Shown one piece after another: positions 55,696 to 64,000 of a stretch of 64,000 nt of DNA. The first letter of the stretch is position 1, and each line of letters starts with the position of its first letter. Under the pieces are notes generated by a model that was not told the DNA's origin, ran no database searches, and saw nothing but the letters and a program-made list of their open reading frames with translations. The DNA comes from Aquilaria yunnanensis (lineage: Eukaryota; Streptophyta; Magnoliopsida; Malvales; Thymelaeaceae): positions 82,276,001 to 82,340,000 of the forward strand of contig CM077597.1 in NCBI GenBank assembly GCA_039654915.1, written 5' to 3'. Position numbers and translations under genes: made by a program.

Positions 55696-58228
55696 TGTGA
55701 CGGAACGGGGCCCAGTGCCCCTAATCTTGTAGGCTCTTAGGGATAATGAATCCCACTAGTTACAATTGGCTAACTATTACTCGTCAATATAAATTAAAAC
55801 AATTTATATGCAACTAGTTAGTTAGCCTACTCAGATTAAGTTATGCATGCTTCTGACTTGGCAATGCAACCGAAATTTAAAAGTCTTGAATTAAAACATT
55901 GCTCGAGCATTTCATTAAAACATACTGAAAATGTACCAAGTCATTGAAATACTAGTTGCTTTAACTACAAGTAACAGTTTTGTGCATACATATAACTCTA
56001 GCATGCACCCAAAAGTAACAAGATGGATTTACATCCTAATGTATCCCAATAGAGGCAACTTACTTAGTACACAAAGTACTATGTACAAGAGACAAAACTA
56101 CTACTAACTAAGATCATTTACTTGAGCCCACCTTGAGCTAAACCAAGCTTCAAGTGTAGCCCTTCACTAGACCTTGTTCTTGTGTACTCTTAGCCTCTAC
56201 ACTGTAAAGGCACAACTTGGTTAGCACATAACTTATACTGCAAGAAACTAGAATCACTAGGATTCTCAATAAAATACCTGCAAAACAGAAAGCTTAGGCC
56301 TCAACTATCACCTCAGTGATTAGGCCCGGGATTAGATCCTGCACAATAAAACTAAGGGAATGAGTACTTAAAAGTACTCAGTAAGGATTCCCTTCTTGAA
56401 TACCTGCAAAGAAATATGCAACAAATATGCAGTATGGCAACCAAGCAATCAAACATGCAATTCAAACAACAAACAATCAACAAAATGCCAAAAATGCAAT
56501 GTATGGATGTATGGTATGGAATGCACACAACACATGCACTTGGGACTTTCTGCACTTAAGTGCCTTAATTCTTGCCGTGAGCTCAAACGGCTGAGGTACT
56601 TGAGATACTGGCCCTCGTATCCCGGACACTTTACCTCAATTAAGTCCCATCTACGGGTTCTAGAGTAGGTCGTCACCTATCTCAAACTTACCCGCCTTTA
56701 CCCTTGATTTATTGTACAGGGTAGTCTTACTATGTGGTTTAACTAGTCAAACCCTCAAGGTTTAACTCAAAATACTACTAGTGGCTCACTTACCAAACCA
56801 AATGGCTTGGTTGGGATCGACTTAGGTTTTTCTCTCTATTGACCATATGTAATTGATACTCTATATGGCCAATAAAGAGTCTAAAAACCCACTTAATCCC
56901 CTTAATTTCCATTTAAAAACTTAAATACTATAAGTTACTTAGCCACCAAGTCACATTTCTTTTATACTTAACCACACAACTTGACTACCTTCCAAATAAC
57001 GCACAATTCCCGCCTTAGGAACGAATTCTAGACCCAACCGAGGCTATGGAACGTCTTAGAATAGCCTAGGGATAGAAACCGAGAGTCTAAGTTAATCTTA
57101 GGATGGCCGGAAATCGAGGCCAAAATTGCATTTGGCGATGCGGCGCCAAAGAGCAAATGCTTTTGGCGACGCGGCGCCGCCGAGTAAACGCTCTGTGTAC
57201 ATTTTCGCTTCTTGGCGCCGCGGCGCCAATTCACGGACGAATTGGCGACGCGTCGCCAATTCAATTTTTCTGGGTTTATGCGACAGCGTCGCTCTTGTAC
57301 ACAAGCTACTCAAACTCTCTCATTTCTCATCCAAACTTAATGGGTCTTGTTTCTAATTCATCCCAACACACAAAGCTACAAAACCATGCATTATTTGAGC
57401 TTAATTACTTGAACCCTTACCTCAATTTTAGCACACAAGCAAGCAATGCAACAAAGCCTCCTAAGCTCAATTGAGCTTCCTTGAGTTCCAAGCCTAAAAC
57501 CAACAAAAATTGGCACCCAAACCAATCAAACCAAAACCATTTCTAGCTCTAGAAACAACCTATAAACACACCAAATGATCTCAAGAAGCTTACCTACGAA
57601 AATTGGATTCCAAAACAAGCTCCAAAGATCAAAGGAAGCAAGAACACTAGCAAAGGGGCTTAGTGATCTTTCTAACACCTTGGGCACCCTTAATTCAATG
57701 AGAACTTGCAAGAAAATGGAAGCTTGGGCTGTGATTTTGGGAGAGGAGATGGAGCCACGAATTTTTTGTGTTGCAATGAAATGGCTAAGTATGAAGAAGA
57801 GAAGAAGAAACTTAACTTATAAGCTTATTAAGCAACTTTTCTCTCCCTTGCACTCAAGCCCTCATACTTTCATTTGTTTCAAATAGCTCACCAACTCACA
57901 CTCCAAACTCACTTTTCTTTGTTTTAAAAGGTACTAAAGAGCTTCCCAAACTTAATTTTCTTGAACACTTTAGCCACTTAAGTTCTAAATGGCTCAAAAA
58001 GAACACTTAGTGCCACAAGTTGTCAAAACTTACTAGGATGATTCTAAAAGCTAGAACAACTAATGGTCTTGACTTAACTATGCCAAATCACACTTAGGAA
58101 CTCACTTAACTTGATTAAGCTTATGTTACTTGCTTAACAAGGCGCTAATTTGAGGTACTTAATTTCATAAACACTTAATCAAAGTAAATAAACACTTACT
58201 TGATTAGTTAACTAGGAGAGCTGTCACA
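55696..58228 (-). repeat. 5' LTR of element F
   Basis: 2533 bp, same length as the 3' LTR and nearly identical. GC palindromes recur at 57212-57229 and 57239-57262. Confidence 0.95.
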
Positions 58229-58625
58229 TTCCTACTGCAAAAAAAACGGACATACAGAAAAATTATGTTGGTCTAAATCGGAAGAGGCAAAGTTTGCTGA
58301 AAAAGATGATGAACAAGATGATTATTTCTTCATGGCTTCATTGGACACAGAAGTGGCTAATAAGGAAGTCTGGTATCTCGATAGTGATTGCTCACATCAC
58401 ATGACTGGGGACAAATCTAAGCTGAAAAACCTTGTTGAATCAATAAAATCATTGGTTTGTCTTGGAGACAACAAGCAACTTCAGATTGAAGGAAGAGGTA
58501 CAACAATTGTTGCAGTAGGTAACCAGACAAAACTCATCAAGAATGTGCATTTTGCTCCTTGTTTGGCTCATAGTCTCATAAGTGTGGGTCAATTGATTGA
58601 GTCTGGATATTCTGTATTATTTTGA
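58229..58625 (+). pseudogene. Gag zinc knuckle end and protease, element E
   Basis: The TTCCT copy is followed by the second half of the knuckle (YCKKNGHTEKLCW); the first Cys codon is on the left side of element F. Protease follows with WYLDSDCSHHMTG (copia consensus WYLDSGASxHM, so the catalytic DSG triad has become DSD), CLGDNKQLQIEGRGT, and LISVGQLIESGY. The frame ends with TGA near 58623. The protease would process copia Gag-Pol; the altered triad and split gene make it inactive. Confidence 0.87.
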
Positions 58626-59472
58626 TGATAATAAGTGTGTGGTGAAGGAGAAAGCTACAGGTAAACTTCTTGCAACAGCTCGAGTGTTATCCAACCGAAT
58701 GTTTCCTCTAAATTTTTCGGAACATGCTGAAGCAGCCATGATAAGCAAGGTGGTCGAAAATAGTGAGTTATTGCACCTAAGGTATGGGCATCTAAATATT
58801 AAAGGACTGCAACTTCTGAAAAGCAAAGAGATGGTCAATGACTTGCCCAACATTGCACCACTAGAAAGGATGTATGAAGGATGTACACTTGGTAAGCAGT
58901 CCAATAAGGTGTTTCCGCTAGGGAAGTCCAAACGTGCTACCCAAATTTTGGAGCTGGTACATGCCAATTTGTGTGGCCCAATGAGGATCGAGTCACTAGT
59001 AGGAAGTAAATACTTCTTGCTGATTACCGATGACTACAGCAGGATGAGTTGGGTGTATTTCTTGCTATCAAAATCAGAGACATTTGAGCATTTCAAAAGA
59101 TTCAAGGCGCTAGTAGAAAAGAAAAGTAGAAGGAATCTGAAGGTGTTACGAACGGACCGTGGTGGTGAGTTCACATCAAAAGAGTTTGCTAATTTATATG
59201 AAGAACAAGGTATCAAGAGAGAGCTGACAGTTCTGTACACACCTGAGCAAAAAGGCGTGGTGGAAAGAAAGAATTGAATCGTTGTAGAAATGGCTAGGTC
59301 GATGATGAAGGGAAAGAAACTACAGGACTCATTGTGGGCAGAAGGAGTGGCCACCGCAGTATATATCATCAATATTTCTCCCACCAAGGTAGTATGGGAC
59401 AGAACTCCTTATGAAGCGTGGCATGGGAACAAGCCTTCGGTAAGTCACTTGCGTACATTTGGTTGTATTTGA
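58597..59472 (+). pseudogene. GAG-pre-integrase and integrase, element E
   Basis: LLHLRYGHLNIKGLQLL gives the histidine pair of the zinc site. The first Cys of the usual CxxC has become Tyr (MYEGC). The core has LVHANLCGPM where D is usual, YFLLITDDYSRMSWVYFL, LRTDRGGEFTSKEF and TPEQKGVVERKN, then a stop (TGA 59275). The frame resumes after it with the ARSMMKGKKLQDSLWAEG segment to a stop near 59470. The catalytic Asp of HxDxCGP is changed to N. Inactive. Confidence 0.88.
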
Positions 59473-61387
59473 TATGCGTTACTCACAAGTGACAGGCACA
59501 AGCTGGAAGAAAAATAAAAAAAAAATACATTTTTATGGGCTACTGTTCCCAATCAAAAGCCTACAGGCTTTATGATCCAGAGAATGAAAAGATTATTATA
59601 AGCAGAAATGTGAAGTTTGATGAGCAAGGTTGTTGGGAATGAAAAGAAAAGATGAAGGAATCAGTTGTTCAAACAGAGACAATGGAGGAGGAAGAAGAAA
59701 TAGTTGGTACTGGCACACAAACAATTACACCTCACAGCTCACAAGCATCGACACAAACAAAATAAAGTTCAGCCTCCAAGTTGACGTCTTCGTCAGAAGA
59801 CTCGCCATCGCCTTCACCAAAATTAAAATCTCTTAGTTAGGAGATTTATGCTGCCTCGCCTTTGGTTTTATTTGCTGATGACCCATCAAGTGTAGAAGAG
59901 GGCATGAAGCAGTAACAATGGCAAAGAGCAATGCAAGAAAAGCTTCAAGCCATCGACAAAATCAAACGTGGGAGCTGGTCGACGAACTGGAAGGTAAAAA
60001 CATAATTGGGTTGAAATGGATTTTCAAAACAAATTTTTTGGCAAATGGGAGCATTAAAAAACACAAAGCAAGGTTGGTCGTAAAAGGCTACGTTCAACAA
60101 CCGAGAGTAGACTTGGAGGAGACCTTCACACCAATTGCTCGATTTGAGACCGTTCAAGTTATATTGGCACTAGTAGCACAAAAATAGTGGAAGGTGTTTC
60201 AATTCGATGTAAAGTCATCTTTTTTAAATGGAGAATTGCAAGAAAACCAAAATGAGCAAAATAAAGTGTTTTGCCTCAAGAAAGCACTTTATGGTTTGAA
60301 GCAAGCCCTTCGAGCATGGTACAGCAAAATAGATGAGTTCTTCCACAACAATGGCTTTGAAAGAAGTATGCATGAGCCCATGTTATATGTCAAGAAGCAA
60401 GGTACGAATGAACTTATGGTGGTAAGCTTATATGTTGACGATATGATTTATACTGGGTCTTCTTCATGACTTATATGTGAGTTCAAAGAGTCTATGAAAA
60501 GCATGTTTGATATGACTAATCTTGGGGAGTTGAGATATTTTTTGGGTTTAGAAGTCACTCAAACAGGTAATAGAATCTTCATGATACAAAGGAAATATGT
60601 GGAGGACACATTGAAGAGTTTTAACATCATGGGGTGTAAAACTGCTGCTACTTTGATGAACATCAATGAGAAGCTCTAGTCAGGTGATAATACAGGAATT
60701 ATAGAAGCAAGCATATACAGAAGCCTGATCGGTTGACTTATTTATGTGACCCATTCTTGTCCAGATATAAGCTTCTCAGTTGGTGTCCTTTCTCGTTTCA
60801 TGCATAATTCGAGTAAGCATCATTTTGGGGCGGCCAAAAGAGTATTATGCTATCTTGTTGGCACCAAGGATTACGGTATTTGGTTTCATGAAGCTCAGTT
60901 GTTCACTCTTAGAGGATACTGTGATAGTGACTGGGCAGGTTCATTAGAAGATAGATGAAGCATGACCGGGAGCTATTTTTTACTTGGGATAGCGGTAGTA
61001 TCATGGAGCTCCAAGAAACAGGCAACTGTGGCCTTTTCATCGATAGAGGTAGAATATGTAGGTGTTACAACCACTTCTTGCCAAGCAGTATGGCTCCGAA
61101 GACTGCTGGTAGATATTGGTGAGGGGCAAAGTAAGGCAATAGAAGTATTATGTGATAGCAAGTCAGTTGTGTTGCTCGCAAAGAATCTGGTCTATCATAG
61201 TAGCACTAAACATATTGAAATCAAGCACCATTTCATCTGTGAATTGATAGCAAAAGGTGAAGTTAAATTGGAAAATTGCAGAACTGAGGAGCAACTTGCA
61301 GACCTCATGACTAAAAGTTTGCCACTCAAGAAGCATCTAGAACTTTTGCACTCCACTGGGAATATCCAAATTCAAATGAAGCGGTAG
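59473..61387 (+). pseudogene. pol: Reverse transcriptase and RNase H, element E
   Basis: Linker to about 59890, then reverse transcriptase: NQTWELVDELEGKNIIGLKW (59957 onward), KHKARLVVKGY, FQFDVKSSFLNGELQE (stop at 60187 just before), ALYGLKQALRAWY, and an intact YVDD box at about 60431-60442. RNase H spans 60750-61387 (HSCPDISFSVGVLSRFM, YCDSDWAGS, STKHIEIKHHFI, LADLMTKSL), ending at the TAG before the 3' LTR. Stops include 60187, 60467, 60677 and 60956, so the gene is decayed, although the polymerase active site is preserved. Confidence 0.9.
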
Positions 61388-61659
61388 TGTTAAAGATCAT
61401 GTGAATTTGTTTCCTTAATATTCTCGGTTTGTTAGTTTTTGAATAAGCATAGGGGTCTGGTAGCAGTAGGTGTTAAACGTGTTCCTATCTTTCAGCTAGT
61501 TTACGTTAGACAGTTGAGTGTTTGTAGCAAAGTTTGTTTCAGCTTCTACTCATGTATTGCCTATTTAATGGGCTAAGTTTTCATCGAATAAAGCAGATTT
61601 GATCTGTAGCATCAATTATTTTTCATGTTCTCTGTTGTTTCTTTGCTCAATCTCCAACA
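61388..61659 (+). repeat. 3' LTR of element E
   Basis: 272 bp, begins TGTTAAAGATCATG, ends CTCCAACA, followed by CTTTG target duplication. Confidence 0.93.
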
Positions 61660-61752
61660 CTTTGGTATATATGGCCCATGACTCCTCCCCGGCAGAAACA
61701 CCCTTGAAAAGCGTAGTCTTTTGGAAAAATTCTGGGACCAGACCCTGGAAAG
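61660..61752 (+). pseudogene. Candidate host exon, 3' half
   Basis: Continues the reading frame of 47012-47203 after element E. It reads VYMAHDSSPAETPLKSVVFW and on to GTRPWK, with AAAG/GTACGTAG at 61749-61760 as a good 5' splice site. Product not recognised. The reading frame across the element boundary supports a genuine former exon. Confidence 0.4.
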
Positions 61753-61775
61753 GTACGTAGCTCAACTTTATTTAG

Positions 61776-61778
<3 letters not shown>

Positions 61779-61818
<40 letters not shown>

Positions 61819-61831
61819 TTATATATATATA
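61779..61831. repeat. TA microsatellite
   Basis: Mostly uninterrupted TA dinucleotides. It sits at the 3' end of the LINE remnant and may be its tail. The open frame across it (Ile/Tyr repeats) is not a gene. Confidence 0.85.
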
Positions 61832-61841
61832 AAGTATTATT

Positions 61842-63106
61842 AATAATCAGCCAACAACATACATACATAAGAACTTGCAATGAGCAAGCCCTTAGTAACC
61901 AGACAACAATCCGCACACAATATCCCCCAGAACTGCTTTCACCTATCCTGACCTATACCAAACCTTTACGACCAGTTCCTAATCGCTAGCTTGGGATTAC
62001 TAAACCATTCAAACTAATTACAATTTAGCTTCAAACACTTATTTTTAATCCAACGAAAAGAAAGAGTTTGAATTCCTAGCAGTACCTGTCCATCAGTTTT
62101 CTTACAGCCCTTGAACACTAACTTATTTCTTCTATCCCACAAACTGCACAGAACAATGAAAGATACAACCTCCCAAACCTTTCTCTAAACCGATGACAAG
62201 CCTTCTACTTGAATATAGGAGGTGTCACCTCAATCAAATTTGCTGCTGCTAACTTCTCAAGCTGCCACCACTCTCTGACTAAGCACCAAACTGAAGCTGG
62301 CTGTAAACATCTTACGAACACATGGTCCAAAGTCTCTTCTTCTTGCTTGCAAAATGGGATAAATACCACGTAAGGCCAAATTGACTCTTGAGGGAAGTTA
62401 GTTTTGAGTTGCCCTCCAAACACAAATGTTGCATGATCTTGCGAAGCACCCACTTGTTCCACCTTTTGCTCTGTGTTCCAGCAGCCCATGCTAACAAGGC
62501 TCCATCCACCTTGTCGGAGAGTGTCTCCACGGAGAATGGTCCATTAGCCTGTATTTGGCAGCTTCACCTGTCCATATAACCTGTCTTCAAAGAACCTGCA
62601 ATTCCCTAATTTCCCTCCCTCGTAGCTCCCTCCGTCACAACCACACCCAAAATAATTCCTTCCTCCTCTCTTTAACTATATATCCTTTGACTGTTCCAAC
62701 CTAAAAACTCTAGGAAATCTCTCCAAAAGTTAATCCTAGCTCCATCCCCAACCTTCCACCTAAAGGAATTAACATACCCCAGGCTCACTTTTTCTAACTA
62801 CCACCCTATTTTTATAACGTCCCCCGAAACCCCTGAACATAATTTATCTAACACCTCCCTACCAAACCCACCATCACTTCCAAAAATCGATTTTATAACT
62901 CTAACCCAAAGAGCCCCATCTTTCATCCTAAATCTCCCCCACCACTTCCCAAAAAGAGACAAGTTTTTTTGCTTTCAAACTTCCTACATTTAAACCTCCA
63001 CTCTCTTTGGTTGATAGAATTTTTTTTCCACTCAACGCAAACCATTTTTTCACTTCCCAAAGCTCCCCTAAAAGAATTGGTATCTTTTACTCTCAAGAGT
63101 TTTAAT
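61842..63106 (-). pseudogene. LINE (L1-type) remnant, 3' end of ORF2
   Basis: Minus strand, in broken frames from right to left: VEWKK (about 63030), a KDGALWVRVIKSIFG-type segment (about 62920-62880), then GDGARINFWRDF (about 62750). The zinc-binding domain typical of LINE reverse transcriptase tails follows, with FCKQEEETLDHVFVRC at about 62350-62300 and SVWCLVREWW just after. A final LWDRRNKLVFKGCKK segment lies near 62120. The 5' part is cut off at 63106 by element G. The reverse transcriptase core is not in the window. Confidence 0.82.
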
Positions 63107-63597
63107 TGTAGGGAATGCGTAGCGGGTGATAACTTCGGGAGCAAGATGATTAGTATAGATGGGACCAGAAATTTACGTGGTTCACTCTTAATTTTAGGGC
63201 TACGTCCATGGGACAAACTCAGAGATTTTCTTCCACTATAAAAAATAGTAGGCTTACAAAGAGAGAATCTTCTCTAGAAAAAAATTCTAGAGGTTTGAGA
63301 TAAACCCAAAATAGTGGCACTCAAGTGTTTTCCAAACACCCCAAATAAATTTTTCACTATTTTGTCACTCCCCAAAAATAAATCTTTTTCTCATAATATC
63401 TTCTTCAAAGCAAGTATGTTTTGCTTTGGCTCTCAGTCTGACAAAATGAACTAAAGAACTTAAGGCTATTTATAGGAGTTCCACCAGGTCACTATTCATA
63501 TGGCGACTACTATTCATTCGACGGCTACTGTTCATATGACGGCTACTGTTCACATGGAAGCGGGAATTTTTTATTTTTATTTTTTAAATTATTAACA
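63107..63597 (-). repeat. 3' LTR of element G, 491 bp
   Basis: On the minus strand it begins TGTTAATAATTT and ends CCCTACA. It contains CTATAAATAG near 63470 (TATA box, minus strand) and a near-tandem triplet of CATATGAACAGTAG-type units at 63495-63555. The downstream purine tract AGAAGCGGAGGGGAGAT marks its internal side. Confidence 0.8.
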
Positions 63598-64000
63598 ATC
63601 TCCCCTCCGCTTCTTGTGAGAATTCTGTCATTCTTCCCGTGAGTCGAGAATATTCAAACTTTTCTCTTGGTAGAATCTTAGTCAGCATATCAAATCCATT
63701 TTTGTCAGTATGGATCTTCTCAAGTTGTAGTAGCTTCATCTCTGATGCATTCCTTATCCAATGATATCTTACATCAATATGCTTGGATCTTGAATGAAAA
63801 GAGGAATTTTTACCAAGATGAATTGCGCTCTGACTATCACAGAACAATTTATATTTCTCCTGGTGGAAACCAAGTTCTTTTAAGAACTTCTTCATCCATA
63901 GCAACTCCTTACATGCTTCCGTTGTTGCAATAAACTCAACTTCATTTGTTGAAAGAGTAACACATTTTTGTAATCTTGATTGCCATGATATAGCTCCCCC
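63598..64000 (-). CDS. pol: Copia RNase H, C-terminal end of pol, element G (partial)
   Basis: The minus-strand frame is open from the window edge to a stop near 63584. It reads AISWQSRLQKCVTLSTNEVE, then FIATTEACKELLWMKKFL, LFCDSQSAIHLGKN, SKHIDVRYHWIR and DMLTKILPREKF, the classic copia RNase H end. RNase H removes the RNA strand after reverse transcription. No stop is seen in the visible part, so this element may be less decayed than its neighbours. The last codons overlap the purine tract and extend into the LTR border. Confidence 0.87.

Larger units (their letters stand above)
48269..58228 (-). mobile_element. Element F: full-length chromovirus (Ty3/gypsy), 9960 bp, apparently intact
   Basis: LTRs of 2533 bp each (48269-50801, 55696-58228) start TGTGACGG on the plus strand and end CTGTCACA. 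Target duplication TTCCT occurs at 48264-48268 and 58229-58233. Internal region on the minus strand: primer site 55673-55689, one uninterrupted Gag-Pol frame, and a purine tract 50802-50815. Only four substitutions were noticed between the LTRs on reading (near 48401, 49571, 50077 and 50713 against their partners). With all catalytic residues present, this is a recent insertion and a candidate for a still-active element. A solo LTR of the same family sits at 22923-25595. Confidence 0.96.
47204..61659 (+). mobile_element. Element E: Ty1/copia retrotransposon split by element F
   Basis: Two 272-bp LTRs (47204-47475, 61388-61659) are flanked by CTTTG on both sides (47199-47203, 61660-61664). tRNA-iMet primer site, gag, protease, integrase, reverse transcriptase and RNase H follow in copia order on the plus strand. 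Removing element F and one TTCCT leaves about 4.5 kb, typical for a compact copia element. The frames contain several stops and frameshifts. Confidence 0.94.
63107..64000 (-). mobile_element. Element G: Ty1/copia element, 3' end, truncated by window edge
   Basis: 3' LTR at 63107-63597, a purine tract (63598-63612) and RNase H (to 64000) on the minus strand. The element is inserted into the LINE; TTAAT (63102-63106) would be the target duplication, with its partner outside the window. Confidence 0.85.

Noticed and set aside
61647..61916. Minus-strand frame with an Ile-Tyr repeat
   Set aside because: It is the translation of the TA microsatellite plus flanking LTR and LINE sequence.

Overview
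The window looks like plant nuclear DNA that is almost entirely nested LTR retrotransposons. It is AT-rich, and it contains Ty3/gypsy elements of the Tat/Ogre and chromovirus types, Ty1/copia elements with tRNA-iMet primer sites, LINE remnants, and perhaps the first exon of one host gene. No bacterial-type genes, tRNA or rRNA genes or CRISPR arrays were seen. An angiosperm is the natural reading, but the species cannot be named from this sequence.

Layout, left to right. (A) 1-8088, minus strand: a Tat/Ogre-type element cut by the window edge, with a 2.9-kb LTR, an Arg-tRNA primer site, a frameshifted gag, and tandem repeats where the protease and polymerase should be. 8089-16144: AT-rich spacer holding an old 3.5-kb solo LTR (9313-12780, near-perfect target duplication), a LINE tail (13372-13850) and a roughly 0.93-kb tandem duplication (13974-15850). 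(B) 16150-46241, minus strand: a decayed copia element, target duplication CTTTC. It is split by (C) 19224-41700, plus strand, a giant (22.5 kb) Tat/Ogre-type element with target duplication CTTTA, and also carries a solo LTR (44336-45875, duplication ATGAC) in its own 5' LTR. Element C itself holds a chromovirus solo LTR (22923-25595) in its leader. 46242-47203 plus 61665-61752: a promoter-like region and a reading frame that may be a host exon. It is split by (E) 47204-61659, plus strand, a copia element (duplication CTTTG), which is in turn split by (F) 48269-58228, minus strand, a chromovirus with duplication TTCCT, an intact 1593-residue Gag-Pol and nearly identical LTRs. 61842-63106 is a LINE remnant cut by (G) 63107-64000, a copia element that runs off the right edge.

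The most unusual part is the 5.2-kb stretch between the integrase and 3' LTR of element C. It holds a tandemly duplicated unknown open frame (34293-35640) and, directly after it, an intronless frame with clear similarity to the cytokinin-activating enzyme LONELY GUY (LOG), at 35947-36576. Both are decayed by in-frame stops. A host-type hormone gene carried as cargo by a giant retrotransposon, next to an unrecognised duplicated frame, is the strongest candidate here for something previously undescribed. A nine-copy 73-bp array fills the rest of that region.

Order of events, from target duplications and nesting: B inserted before C and before the ATGAC solo LTR; C before the solo LTR in its leader; E before F. 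F is the youngest event, with only a few differences seen between its two 2533-bp LTRs.
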